A stretch of 64,000 nt of DNA, from assembly GCA_018261935.1 (NCBI GenBank), contig JAGTRP010000008.1:143254-207253 (forward strand), in the 5' to 3' direction. Under the pieces are notes generated by a model that saw nothing but the letters and a program-made list of their open reading frames with translations, was not told the DNA's origin and made no database searches. This document shows, piece after piece, positions 8,836-17,931 of this stretch. The stretch comes from Rhodocyclaceae bacterium. GTDB lineage: Bacteria; Pseudomonadota; Gammaproteobacteria; Burkholderiales; Rhodocyclaceae. The position numbers were made by a program, and so were the translations under genes. How positions within the stretch are numbered: position 1 is the first letter of the stretch; the number at the start of each line of letters is the position of its first letter.

Positions 8836-9811
8836 GGCGGACCCTTCCGGCCAGCAGCAGATAGGCCCAGGTGCCGATCCACAGGGCGGCGCCGACCCCG
8901 TACTTGATCTCCACTGGGACGCCGCGCTGGGGAGACCAGAAGGCTTCCACGAAAGCCGCCAGGAAGGTGAGGGCGGCGGCGCCCGCCACCAGTCCGCCGG
9001 CGGTGGCGGCGCTGGCCCGGAGGGCAGCGGTGCGGCTGCGCTGGCCGGGGGCGATCAGGGCGTGGCCGAGTTTCAGTCCCGCCGCCCCGGAGAGCACGGC
9101 GCCGGTGAGCTCGAAGGCGCTGTGGCCGGCCACGAAACCCCAGAAGGTGTCGATATAGCCGATCCCGGTCAGGTGGCCGGCGACGCTGCCGATCATCAGG
9201 CCGTTGTAGATGAGGAAGAAGACGGCGCCCAGGCCGAAGGCGATGCCCCCCGCGAAACACTGGAAATCGATGCCGACGTTGTTGGCGATGTAAAAGCCCC
9301 ACATGCCCCATTCACTGGAGGCCGTCGGAGGGCGGCCCAGATGGGGCGCGTCGGGAGCGTACATGGCCTGGAACTGGGCCGTCTGTTCGGGGGTGAGGAT
9401 GAGATAGGCGCCGTCCGGATAATATTGAAGGGCTACGAGCATGACGGCGATGGGGACAAAAAAGAGCAGGAAGGAGGCCAGCACCACCCGCCATTCCCTT
9501 CGCACCAGGATTGGAAAACCGCCGCCGATGAAGGTGAGTACGGTATCCCGCCGGTCCGGGCTCGCTCCATAGATATGCTGATGGACGGCCAGCACCCGCC
9601 GGTGCAGCGCCTCCACCAGGCTGGCGGAATATTGCCGGTCCCGGGCCAGGGCCAGGTCCCGGGAAAGCCGGCGGAAGCTGCCCGGCAGCGCACCGACCGG
9701 GATGGCCGCCGCTCCGGCCGCGCCATTGCGCTTCTTGCGCGGATAGGCGAGCCATTGGTCCCAGGCGTCCCATTCGCTGCGGCGGCGATCGATGAACTGG
9801 ATTTCCTTCAA
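8825..9811 (-). CDS. Stage II sporulation protein M (SpoIIM)-family membrane protein
   Basis: The 328-residue protein has an N-terminal cytoplasmic part (MKEIQFIDRRRSEWDAW) followed by several membrane segments (VVLASFLLFFVPIAVMLVALQYY, GIAFGLGAVFFLIYNGLMIGSV, LWIGTWAYLLLAGRV). It carries the SpoIIM/DUF95-type core NNVGIDFQCFAGGIAFGLG and WGFVAGHSAFELTGAVLSGAAGLKLG. In non-sporulating bacteria these proteins sit in MoxR-DUF58 clusters next to RDD genes, as here. It is the first gene of the seven-gene minus-strand set, so its promoter should lie in 9812-10230. Confidence 0.9.
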   Translation of the reverse strand: MKEIQFIDRRRSEWDAWDQWLAYPRKKRNGAAGAAAIPVGALPGSFRRLSRDLALARDRQYSASLVEALHRRVLAVHQHIYGASPDRRDTVLTFIGGGFPILVRREWRVVLASFLLFFVPIAVMLVALQYYPDGAYLILTPEQTAQFQAMYAPDAPHLGRPPTASSEWGMWGFYIANNVGIDFQCFAGGIAFGLGAVFFLIYNGLMIGSVAGHLTGIGYIDTFWGFVAGHSAFELTGAVLSGAAGLKLGHALIAPGQRSRTAALRASAATAGGLVAGAAALTFLAAFVEAFWSPQRGVPVEIKYGVGAALWIGTWAYLLLAGRVRRAA

Positions 9812-10232
9812 TGTGTTTCCGCTGGGTGGCAGTTTTTTCCAACCCGGATCATGACGCCTTCAAATGACGACGGCAATACTGCGGGGGGGTCGAAGGACCG
9901 CGGGGTCAATCTCAAACGCCGCACAGTGCCTTGACTGTCGGCACGGGAATGACGGTAAGATGGCAGCCACTTTCTGTAGCGGCTGGATGAGACCATGGCA
10001 CAAGCCACGGCTTTCAAAACCGGCCGGAGTGGTGATGGCTGGTATGGGCATCCCATTCAGCCTCAACCCTGATTCCAGGTTTTGGCGATGCACGCCATGT
10101 CGTTACCCACTAAGGGGTACTACGTATCGCCTGCGGCAATTTGTTAGACTAACGTTGGTTACATTTTGTTACGGAAGTTCCTCGGGCTGAGCGCGCAAGA
10201 AAGTTCAGTCCTGGCCATCGACAGGGGGGTGC
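9812..10232. other. Divergent intergenic region between SpoIIM-like and tpsB genes
   Basis: This 421-bp stretch separates the minus-strand membrane/AAA+ cluster from the plus-strand secretion locus and must hold both promoters. It is somewhat less GC-rich near 10140-10175. That part contains GTTAG-A-CTAAC (10143-10153) and a pair of GTTAC elements (10158-10162 and 10169-10173). Short open frames here do not resemble proteins. No confident -35/-10 pair or known operator was found. Confidence 0.4.
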
Positions 10233-11834
10233 ATGAAAAAGGGATTCGCGCTGGGTACGGCTGGCGTCATGGTGTTGATTGCCACGGCAGCCTGGGGGCA
10301 GGGGGTCAAGTTCAACATTGCCGGTTACCAGGTGGAGGGCAATACCCTGCTGCCGGAAGCCGAGGTGCAACAGATTCTGTCCGGCTACACCGGCGCCGGC
10401 CGCGGCCTGGAAGATGTCAAGGCTGCGGCTGAAGCCCTGCGTAAGGCCTACGAGCAGGCCGGCTACCCGGTGGTCAGCATCTTCCCCCCCGAGCAGGCCG
10501 CCAGTGGCGGCAATATCCTCCTGAAGGTGGTGGAGGGCAAGGTCAAGACCGTCACCATCAAGGGCAACCAGGCCTACGACGAAGCCAACATCCGGGCCAG
10601 CCTGCCCGGCATCCGGGAAGGCCTGGCGCCCAATGCGCCGGAGATCGTGTCCGAGATCGCCATGGCCAACGAGAATCCCGCCAAGCAGGTGGCGGTCAAT
10701 TTCCAGGCCGGCCAGGCGCCGGGGGCCATCGACACCACCATCAACGTGGTCGAGGACCGCCCGGAAAAATTCATCGCCACCTTCGACAACGGCGGCAGCA
10801 AGAGCACCGGCGTCCATCGGTTTTCCCTGGGCTACCAGAATGCCAATCTGTTCAACCGGGACCATATGGTGACGGCCCAGGTCGGGTCGTCCACCGACTT
10901 CCCCAGCAAGAGTTTGAACATCTCGGCGGGCTACCGCATCCCCTTCTATGGTCACGGCCTGTCCCTGGACCTGATCGCCGCCTACTCGGATACCAATTCC
11001 GGCAGCACCATCATCCCGGGCGGCTCCATGAACTTCACCGGCAAGGGGACCATTTTCGGGGCCCGCCTCAACCAGCCGCTGGCCGCCATCGGCGAATACC
11101 GCCACAAGCTGATCTACGGCTTCGACTACAAGGACTTCGACAACCGGGCCTCGACCTGCGTGCCGGGGGCGCCGGCGGTCAGCTGCAGCGGCACCATCAC
11201 CACCCAGCCGGTGAGCGTCAGCTACGTGGCCCAGCACAATACGCCCGGGCTGCAGGTGGGCGGCAGCGCCATGTTCGCGATGAACATCCCCGGCGGTCCC
11301 AACGGCAATCCTGGCGATTATGCGACCAGCACCACCGGTTGGCGCGCCAACTGGAATGTCTGGCGCTTCAATGCCTTTGTCGGCATTCCCCTGGCGGCCG
11401 ACTGGCAGTTCCGCGCCAACGCCGCAGCCCAACTGAGCGATTACAAGCTGGTCTCCGGTGAGCAGTTCGGTGCCGGCGGCGCCAGCTCGGTGCGTGGCTA
11501 TACCGAGCGGGCCATCGCCGGTGATCAAGGCTATTCCGGCAACCTCGAGCTCTATACGCCCGAATTGGCCGCCCTGGCCTCCCTGCCCTCCGGCTACGGG
11601 ATGCGCGGCGTCTTCTTCTACGACGCCGGCCAGATTTACAACCGGGGTCCCGGCGCCCAGCCGCAACGGCATATCTCCAGTGTCGGCGCCGGCTTGCGCT
11701 TCAACGTCCAGCGCGACCTCTCGGCCCGGCTCGACTTTGGCGTCGCCCAGGACCGCCTGGTCAGCCAGACTGCCGGCGTCGGCCGCGAGCGCGGCGACAC
11801 CTACGGCCAGTTCGCCGTCAATTATTCGTTCTGA
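10233..11834 (+). CDS. TpsB-type outer membrane transporter (ShlB/FhaC/HecB family)
   Basis: This is a two-partner secretion pore in the outer membrane that exports the TpsA protein encoded directly downstream. The 533 residues comprise a signal peptide (about 1-22, ending AAWGQ) and POTRA-like domains starting at FNIAGYQVEGNTLLPEAEV (helix-rich AAEALRKAYEQAGYPV, then VKTVTIKGNQAYDEANIRASL). A 16-strand-type beta-barrel follows from about residue 180. The conserved loop 6 motif VRGY is at residues 420-423 (GGASSVRGYTERAIAGDQGY). It ends in aromatic FAVNYSF, as expected for barrel assembly. It is 26 bp upstream of tpsA. Confidence 0.93.
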   Translation: MKKGFALGTAGVMVLIATAAWGQGVKFNIAGYQVEGNTLLPEAEVQQILSGYTGAGRGLEDVKAAAEALRKAYEQAGYPVVSIFPPEQAASGGNILLKVVEGKVKTVTIKGNQAYDEANIRASLPGIREGLAPNAPEIVSEIAMANENPAKQVAVNFQAGQAPGAIDTTINVVEDRPEKFIATFDNGGSKSTGVHRFSLGYQNANLFNRDHMVTAQVGSSTDFPSKSLNISAGYRIPFYGHGLSLDLIAAYSDTNSGSTIIPGGSMNFTGKGTIFGARLNQPLAAIGEYRHKLIYGFDYKDFDNRASTCVPGAPAVSCSGTITTQPVSVSYVAQHNTPGLQVGGSAMFAMNIPGGPNGNPGDYATSTTGWRANWNVWRFNAFVGIPLAADWQFRANAAAQLSDYKLVSGEQFGAGGASSVRGYTERAIAGDQGYSGNLELYTPELAALASLPSGYGMRGVFFYDAGQIYNRGPGAQPQRHISSVGAGLRFNVQRDLSARLDFGVAQDRLVSQTAGVGRERGDTYGQFAVNYSF

Positions 11835-11860
11835 ACCCAGGAAATATCAGGAGCCGCGTC

Positions 11861-14800
11861 ATGACACGCCAACCGAAACGGGTTGCCCGCCTTTCCAGCC
11901 AGGGCCACATTTTCAAATTCAAGACCCTGAGTCTGGCCGTCGCCGCCTGCCTGGGAGCCGCCGCCCCGGCCGTCCTGGCCAACCCCGTCGGCCCCGCCGT
12001 GGCCAACGGCAGCGCCACCTTCGCCACCCAGGGCAATACCCTGACCGTGACCAATTCCAACGGCGCCATCATCAACTGGCAGCAGTTCAATGTCGGCGCC
12101 AACGAAACGACCCGCTTCGTCCAGCCCAATGCCCAATCCTCGGTGCTCAACCGGGTGGTCGGCGCCGATCCCAGCCAGATCCTGGGCACCCTGCAATCCA
12201 ACGGCTATGTATACCTGGTCAACCCTAACGGCATCCTGTTCGGCAAGAACGCCGTCATCGACGTGCCGGGGCTGATCGCGTCCACCCTCAATCTGTCCAA
12301 CGCCGACTTCCTGGCGCGCCAGTTCAGTTTCAGCGGTGGCGGCTTCGGCCCCCTGGTCAATCAGGGGCGCATTTCCACCCCCCTGGGCGGCAGCGTCATG
12401 CTCATCGGCAGCGACGTGAAGAACGAGGGCGTGATCACCACCCCGCAGGGCCGGGTGGTGCTGGCGGCGGGCAACAGCGTCAGCCTCATCGACACCGCCG
12501 GACCGGAACTCTCGGTCACCCTGACCGCCACCGGCAACAAGGCGGTGAACCTGGGCGAGATCAATGCCGCCGGCGGCCGGATCGACATGTTCGGCGCCCT
12601 CATCGAGCAGCAGGGCGTGGTGCGGGCTGACAGTGCCAGCGTGGATGAGCAGGGCCGCATTGTCTTGAAGGCCACCGATAGCACCGCCGTCTCCGGTACC
12701 GTCAGCGCCACCAACAGCGCCGGTCAGGGCGGCAATATCCAGGTCCTGGGCAAGGACGTGACGCTGACCGGCAAGGCCAGCCTCGACGCCTCCGGCGCCG
12801 CGGGCGGCGGCCAGGTCCTGGTGGGCGGCGACTGGCAGGGCAAGAACGCTGCCATCGCCAACGCCCAGACCGCCACCATGCAATCCGGCGCCGTCATCAA
12901 GGCCGATGCCACGGACAACGGCAAGGGCGGCAAGGTGGTGCTGTGGTCGGACAAATCCACCGACTTCCAGGGCAACATCTTCGCCCGCGGCGGCGCCAAT
13001 GGCGGCGACGGCGGGCAGGTGGAGACTTCGGGGCACAGCTTGCAGATCGGCGGCACCGTCGACACCCGGGCGCCCAAGGGGGCCACCGGCTTCTGGCTGC
13101 TCGATCCGGCAGTGCTCTGCTTCGATGTCGGGTCCTGCAGCGGCACTTACGACCCGCTATCGCGCGGTTACACGTCCATGGATGTGAGCTACGTAACGCC
13201 GTCGATGCTGGATTCCGCGCTCCAATCCAGCAACGTCTACGCCACCGCCACCGACTACGCCGCCATTCTGCCCAACGGCGGTGTCTGGACGGCGGGCAGC
13301 GGTATTCCTGGCGGACGTTCTTTGAATATTTCAGCTCCGTTTATCTATGTGAACGGCACGCTGGATTTCCGTACCAACGGAGCCCGGATCAACACGTACC
13401 TGTCTGCGATCGGCGGCGACTCCGTCAGTTTTCCCAATCTTGGCAACACTATTGTTCTCGACGGCGGCGCCAAGCTGATTCTCCTCGCCGGAGCCGCCGG
13501 ACAGCAATATGTCAGCCATGGTTTCAATGCGGCGACCATCGATATCCGGAATGGTGCCCAGATCGACGCTCCGTATTCCTACGTCACCGATCCTAACTAT
13601 GGCTATACCCATTCGGTCGGCGAAAGCGTTGGCTTCCAGGCCGACTACCTTTTCAAGACCTCGGGCGGCAGCATCAGGGCGCAATCGGTCAACCTCATGT
13701 TCGGCGTTAACGGCGGTAATTTCCACTACGATGCTGCTGCCGGACGGATGCTGCTGGACGTCGAGTACCTGGGTATCCAGACCCAGGGCAGCGGCGGATT
13801 TCAGATCGGGACCGGTGCCTGTGCCACGGGCGGCTGCTGGGGCGATCTGAGCCAGAAGTGGTCGGGGCGCGCACAGACTCTGTCCTTCAACTTCCTGGGC
13901 ACCGGCGACCTCCGCATTGTCGGCAATTTCAATCCCGGAAACGCGTCCTATGTGAACCTGTACTCGGCGGACCGCCTCATCGTCGATGCGCCGATCACCC
14001 CGGGTAGCTATGCCCTGCGCCTTGGCGGTCAACGGGTTCTGGTGAATCAACGCATTGACTCGAGTGGCTCGCTGGATATTTACGGGCAACAGTATGTCAA
14101 GATCGATGCTCCCGTTACCGCGAGCCAATTCCTCTACGTGGGCGGGGGCGTCTATCCGCCAAGTACCCCGCCCGACGCCACTTATCCGGGCGTGTATATC
14201 AACCAGCCCCTGCAGGCCTCGTACATCGGCATCGAGACCGGCAGAAGCGGAACGATCCAGCTCAATTCGACCTTGACTGCTACCGGGGCGTATACCGGCT
14301 CTGAGCCTTCGTCATTCGGCTCCAGTTATAGCTCCAGTTCCTACTCCACCGACAATCATAACGAACTGATCTGGATCGACCTGGACGGCAGCTCCATGCA
14401 AAGTAGTCCCATGCCTGGTTACGCGCCTCCTCCCGCGACCTCATCTTTCGTCAATCAGGCGGGGGCCAATGCACTCTCGGTGAGCCGGGGCTTCTGGGTC
14501 ATCGCAGCGCCGGCCGGCTCCACAGTGGACCTGGGAGGAATGACGGCCAAGCAAATGTCCTGGGCCGATGTGAAGGCCGGCGGCTACGTGCCGTGGTACG
14601 ACCCCCTGACTGCCGCTCAGAAAGCCAGTGAGGACCAGCGAAACACCATCTACACCTTCTACGCGGCTGGCTCACCCACTTCCCCGACAACGACGGTTAC
14701 GGATCCCTGCGTCCTGAACCCGACGCTTTGCACGACGACGACCACAACGCCCACGGACCAGACCAAGACCCAAACAACGACCACTACGGCCAGCAACACC

Positions 14801-17761
14801 ACGGCCACCGGGACCACGACGCTCTCCGCTCCGCTGACCATCGACGCCAAGCTGACGGTGGCGGACAGCACCACCAAGTCCAGCACCACGACGGTGACGC
14901 AGACCACCGGTACCCTGCAGGAAGCCAACCTGGTGGTGAGCAAGAGTGACAGCGCCAAGAGCGTGGCCGAGGTCAAGGCGGAAGCCAAGATCGCCAAGCA
15001 GGAAGCCGGCAAGGCCGAAGTAGAAGCCAGGAAGGCCGAGGCTGAGGCGAAGAAGGCGGAAGCGGAAGCCAAGAAGGCAGAATCCGAAGCCAAGACCGCC
15101 AAGACGGCGGAGCAGAAGGCGGCGGCCAAGCAGAAAGCGGAAGCCAAGAAGGCCGAAGCCGAAGCCAAACAAGCCGAAGCCGAGGCGAAGAAAGCGGAAG
15201 CGGAAGCCAAGAAGGCCGAGGCGGAAGGCCGCGAGGCGCTAGCCGAAGCCAAAAGCGATCCCAAGGCCGCGCCGGCGGCCGCCAAGCAGGCCAAGGCCGA
15301 AGCCAAACAGGCCGAAGCCGAAGCGAAGCAGGCGGAAGCCGAGGCCCGGCACGCCGAGGCCGAAAGCAAGCAGGCGATCGTCGAAGCCCGTAACGCCAAG
15401 AACCCCGATCAGAAGGCCGTGGCCCAGAAGACGGTCGAAGCCAGGAAGACCGAGGCTGAGGCCCATAAGGCACAAGCCGAGGCCAAGAAGGTCGAGGCGG
15501 AAGCCAAGCAGGCGGAAGCCGAGGCCAAGACCGCCCCGACGCCGCAAGCCCGAGCCGCCGCCGAAAAGAAGGTCGAGGCCAAGCGGACCGAAGCCGAAGT
15601 GAAGAAGAGCGAAGCCGAAAGCAAGATGGCCCGGGCCGAGGGCAAGCAGGCCGAAGCCCAGGGCAAGCAGTCCGAGGTGAAGGCCAAGGAAGCCCAGGCC
15701 GAGGCCAAGCAGGCCGAAGCCGAAGTGAAGGCCGCCAAGACGCCGGAACAGAAACAGGCCGCCACCCAGAAGGCCGATGTCAAGAAGACCGAAGCCGAAG
15801 CCCACAAGAGCGAGTCCGAAGCCAAGAAGGTCGAGGCCGAAGGCAAGAAGATCGAAGCCGAAGCCAAGAAGGTCGAGGCCGAAGCCAAGAAGGCCGAGGC
15901 CGAGGTGAAGACCGCCAAGACGTCGGAACAGAAGGCTGCTGCCGAGAAGAAGGTGGAGGCCAAGCGGGCCGAAGCCGAAGTGAAGAAGACCGAAGCCGAA
16001 AGCAAGCAGGCCCAGGCGGAAAGCAAGCAGGCCGAGGCCCAGGGCAAGCAGTCCGAGGTGAAGGCCAAGGAAGCCCAGGCCGAAGCCAAGAAGGCCGAAG
16101 CCGAAATGAAGGCCGCCAAGGCGCCGGAAGAGAAGCTGGCCGCTACCCGGAAAGCCGAAGTCAAGAAGACCGAAGCCGAAGCCCACAAGACCGAATCCGA
16201 AGCCAAGAAGGTCGAGGCCGAAGGCAAGAAGATCGAAGCCGAAGCCAAGAAGGTGGAAGCTGAAGTCAAGAAAGCCGAGGCTGAGGTGAAGACCGCCAAG
16301 ACCCCGGAACAGAAGGCCGCTGCCGAGAAGAAGATCGAGGTCAAGCGCGTCGAGACCGTCGCCAAGAAGGTGGAGGCCGAAGCCAAGAAGGTGGAGTCCG
16401 AGGGCAAGAAGATCGAAGCCGAAGCCAAGATGGCCGAAGCCGAAGCCAAGGGCACGCGTTCGCCAGGCGGCCGCGCCGTGGTCGAAAAACAGGCCCAAGC
16501 CAAGAAGGCCGAAGCCGAGGGCAAGAAGGCCGAAGCCCTGGTCAAGAAGGTCGAGGCCGAAGTGAAGAAGGCCGAAGCCGTGGCCAAGAAGGCCGAGGCC
16601 GAGGGCAAGAAGGCCGAAGCCGTGGCCAAGAAGGCCGAAGCCGAAGCCAAGAAGGTCGAGATGGCAGCCAAGCGGGTCGAGGCCGAGAAGAAGCGGGCCG
16701 AAGCCGCGAAGAAAGCCGAGGAACACCGCGTCGCGGTCGAGAAGCGCAAGGAAGAGCGGCGCGTCGAAGCCACCAAGGCCTTCGCCGCGGTCGTCACTGC
16801 CGGCGCCAACCGGGCAGCGCTGCAGGACTTGGCCGCCCTGCGCCACGAATTGAAGACCGAGACCCTGAAGCCGGCACTCAACATGCTGGCGGCCAATCCG
16901 TCCGCCGCCGACCTGCCGGCCTGCGGCGGCGGCAGCAGCGTTTGCGTCCCGGTGGCGCCCCAGCAGCAGTTGGTTGCCGCCGCCGCGGCCGCCGCCCTGC
17001 CGCCGCCGCCGGTGCCGAAGTTTGCCGCCGTGCCGCAAATCCAGCGCAAGGTGGCGGTGGTGGTCGGGGTGAACAAGTACGCCGATCCATCCATCCCGGC
17101 CTTGGAATCCGCCCTGCCGGATGCCGAGGCGGTGGGCAAGCAGCTCCAGGAGCAGCTTGGCTACGAAGTGCGGATCGTGCGCGACGCCTCTCGGGCCGAT
17201 ATTGTGACCTCCCTCAACAAGTTGAGCCAGGAGGTGGGTCCCAACGACAGCGTCACCGTCTATTACGCCGGCCACGGCTACCTGAGCGAGAAGACCAAGA
17301 CCGGCTACTGGATTCCAGCCGACGCCAAGGCCAGCAGTCCGGACAACTGGATCTCCAACAACGACGTCGCCAAGCTCCTTTCCAACATTCCGGCCAAGCA
17401 GGTGATGCTGGTCTCCGACTCCTGCTACTCGGGGTCGCTGACCAAGGAGCAGAAGATCACGGCCGCGGCGGGTTCCCTCGATCCTTCCGGGATTCTCGCC
17501 AAGCGCTCGGTGACGGTGATGTCCTCGGGCGGCGAGGAGCCCGTGTCCGACGAAGGCAAGGAAGGCCATTCCATCTTTGCCTATAGCCTGATGAAGGCCA
17601 TGGGCTCGGTGAAGCAGGTGGACTCCGGGGCGAAGTTGTTCGAAACCGTCCGGGACGAGGTCTCGAAGGACTTCCCGCAGACCCCGCAGTATGGCGGCGC
17701 CGTATCGGCCGGGCATAGCGCGGGCGGGGATTATCTCTTCGAGGCTCGCTCCTATAAATAA
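11861..17761 (+). CDS. TpsA exoprotein: haemagglutinin-type TPS domain, Lys/Ala/Glu coiled coil, C-terminal caspase-like peptidase
   Basis: The 1966-residue protein has an extended signal peptide (FKTLSLAVAACLGAAAPAVLA, after a basic stretch). The TPS secretion domain has GYVYLVNPNGILFGKNAVIDVPGL near residues 108-131 and beta-helix-like repeats after it. A Thr-rich linker spans about 945-1010. Residues about 1030-1640 are a long K-A-E-A-E-A-K heptad-like coiled coil. The C-terminal caspase-like (peptidase C14) domain from about 1729 starts RKVAVVVGVNKYAD and has His1805 in YYAGHGYL and Cys1855 in SDSCYSG, so the catalytic dyad is intact. TpsB lies just upstream and a terminator follows. Substrate, cleavage specificity and whether the domain is released are unknown. 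The fusion of TPS secretion to a caspase fold is the odd feature. Confidence 0.9.
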   Translation: MTRQPKRVARLSSQGHIFKFKTLSLAVAACLGAAAPAVLANPVGPAVANGSATFATQGNTLTVTNSNGAIINWQQFNVGANETTRFVQPNAQSSVLNRVVGADPSQILGTLQSNGYVYLVNPNGILFGKNAVIDVPGLIASTLNLSNADFLARQFSFSGGGFGPLVNQGRISTPLGGSVMLIGSDVKNEGVITTPQGRVVLAAGNSVSLIDTAGPELSVTLTATGNKAVNLGEINAAGGRIDMFGALIEQQGVVRADSASVDEQGRIVLKATDSTAVSGTVSATNSAGQGGNIQVLGKDVTLTGKASLDASGAAGGGQVLVGGDWQGKNAAIANAQTATMQSGAVIKADATDNGKGGKVVLWSDKSTDFQGNIFARGGANGGDGGQVETSGHSLQIGGTVDTRAPKGATGFWLLDPAVLCFDVGSCSGTYDPLSRGYTSMDVSYVTPSMLDSALQSSNVYATATDYAAILPNGGVWTAGSGIPGGRSLNISAPFIYVNGTLDFRTNGARINTYLSAIGGDSVSFPNLGNTIVLDGGAKLILLAGAAGQQYVSHGFNAATIDIRNGAQIDAPYSYVTDPNYGYTHSVGESVGFQADYLFKTSGGSIRAQSVNLMFGVNGGNFHYDAAAGRMLLDVEYLGIQTQGSGGFQIGTGACATGGCWGDLSQKWSGRAQTLSFNFLGTGDLRIVGNFNPGNASYVNLYSADRLIVDAPITPGSYALRLGGQRVLVNQRIDSSGSLDIYGQQYVKIDAPVTASQFLYVGGGVYPPSTPPDATYPGVYINQPLQASYIGIETGRSGTIQLNSTLTATGAYTGSEPSSFGSSYSSSSYSTDNHNELIWIDLDGSSMQSSPMPGYAPPPATSSFVNQAGANALSVSRGFWVIAAPAGSTVDLGGMTAKQMSWADVKAGGYVPWYDPLTAAQKASEDQRNTIYTFYAAGSPTSPTTTVTDPCVLNPTLCTTTTTTPTDQTKTQTTTTTASNTTATGTTTLSAPLTIDAKLTVADSTTKSSTTTVTQTTGTLQEANLVVSKSDSAKSVAEVKAEAKIAKQEAGKAEVEARKAEAEAKKAEAEAKKAESEAKTAKTAEQKAAAKQKAEAKKAEAEAKQAEAEAKKAEAEAKKAEAEGREALAEAKSDPKAAPAAAKQAKAEAKQAEAEAKQAEAEARHAEAESKQAIVEARNAKNPDQKAVAQKTVEARKTEAEAHKAQAEAKKVEAEAKQAEAEAKTAPTPQARAAAEKKVEAKRTEAEVKKSEAESKMARAEGKQAEAQGKQSEVKAKEAQAEAKQAEAEVKAAKTPEQKQAATQKADVKKTEAEAHKSESEAKKVEAEGKKIEAEAKKVEAEAKKAEAEVKTAKTSEQKAAAEKKVEAKRAEAEVKKTEAESKQAQAESKQAEAQGKQSEVKAKEAQAEAKKAEAEMKAAKAPEEKLAATRKAEVKKTEAEAHKTESEAKKVEAEGKKIEAEAKKVEAEVKKAEAEVKTAKTPEQKAAAEKKIEVKRVETVAKKVEAEAKKVESEGKKIEAEAKMAEAEAKGTRSPGGRAVVEKQAQAKKAEAEGKKAEALVKKVEAEVKKAEAVAKKAEAEGKKAEAVAKKAEAEAKKVEMAAKRVEAEKKRAEAAKKAEEHRVAVEKRKEERRVEATKAFAAVVTAGANRAALQDLAALRHELKTETLKPALNMLAANPSAADLPACGGGSSVCVPVAPQQQLVAAAAAAALPPPPVPKFAAVPQIQRKVAVVVGVNKYADPSIPALESALPDAEAVGKQLQEQLGYEVRIVRDASRADIVTSLNKLSQEVGPNDSVTVYYAGHGYLSEKTKTGYWIPADAKASSPDNWISNNDVAKLLSNIPAKQVMLVSDSCYSGSLTKEQKITAAAGSLDPSGILAKRSVTVMSSGGEEPVSDEGKEGHSIFAYSLMKAMGSVKQVDSGAKLFETVRDEVSKDFPQTPQYGGAVSAGHSAGGDYLFEARSYK
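14990..16775 (+). repeat. Coding repeats for the K-A-E-A-E-A-K coiled coil of TpsA
   Basis: Dense GAAGCC/AAGAAGG-type repeats encode about 590 residues built on a seven-residue K(A/V)EAEAK unit. On top of this there is a longer period: the block beginning GGGCAAGCAGTCCGAGGTGA at 15661 recurs at 16042, an offset of 381 bp (127 codons). It is followed in both copies by KAKEAQAEAKxAEAE and later by HKxESEAKKVEAEGKKIEAEAKKVEAE. This suggests segmental duplication within the gene. Long reverse-strand open frames here are by-products of the repeat. Confidence 0.85.
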
Positions 17762-17774
17762 CTTGTTTGGTATA

Positions 17775-17805
17775 GGGATGGCCGCTGCAGCGGCCATCCC
17801 GTTTT
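17775..17805 (+). terminator. Rho-independent terminator after tpsA
   Basis: A perfect 26-base palindrome (GGGATGGCCGCTG at 17775-17787, CAGCGGCCATCCC at 17788-17800) lies 14 bp after the tpsA stop and is followed by GTTTT. It should end the tpsB-tpsA transcript, so the CsgG/DUF4384 gene downstream probably has its own promoter in 17806-17931. Confidence 0.8.
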
Positions 17806-17931
17806 GCGCAGAACAATTTTGTCGGAGTGTGAAAAATTTACGCCTGGCATCCGTTAACCGCGATGTACATTTATTCGCACATGATCGGTAGTTCTGCCGT
17901 TTCGAGAACCTCCACAAGCTAAGGGTTGGTT

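Noticed and set aside
9864..10190. 108-codon frame in the divergent region before tpsB
   Set aside because: Composition is not protein-like, there is no ribosome site, and it covers the expected promoters.
10149..11672. 507-codon reverse-strand frame opposite tpsB
   Set aside because: Its translation is a Gly/Asp/His-rich shadow of the GC-rich TpsB codons; TpsB has clear motifs.
14990..16775. Possible CRISPR or other DNA repeat array
   Set aside because: The repeats are codon-phased and encode a coiled coil; there are no unique spacers of constant length.
15239..17917. Very long reverse-strand open frames (up to 892 codons) opposite tpsA
   Set aside because: They mirror the KAEAEAK repeat (Leu/Gly/Phe- or Ala/Ser-rich translation) and have no start context; the plus-strand gene explains the region.
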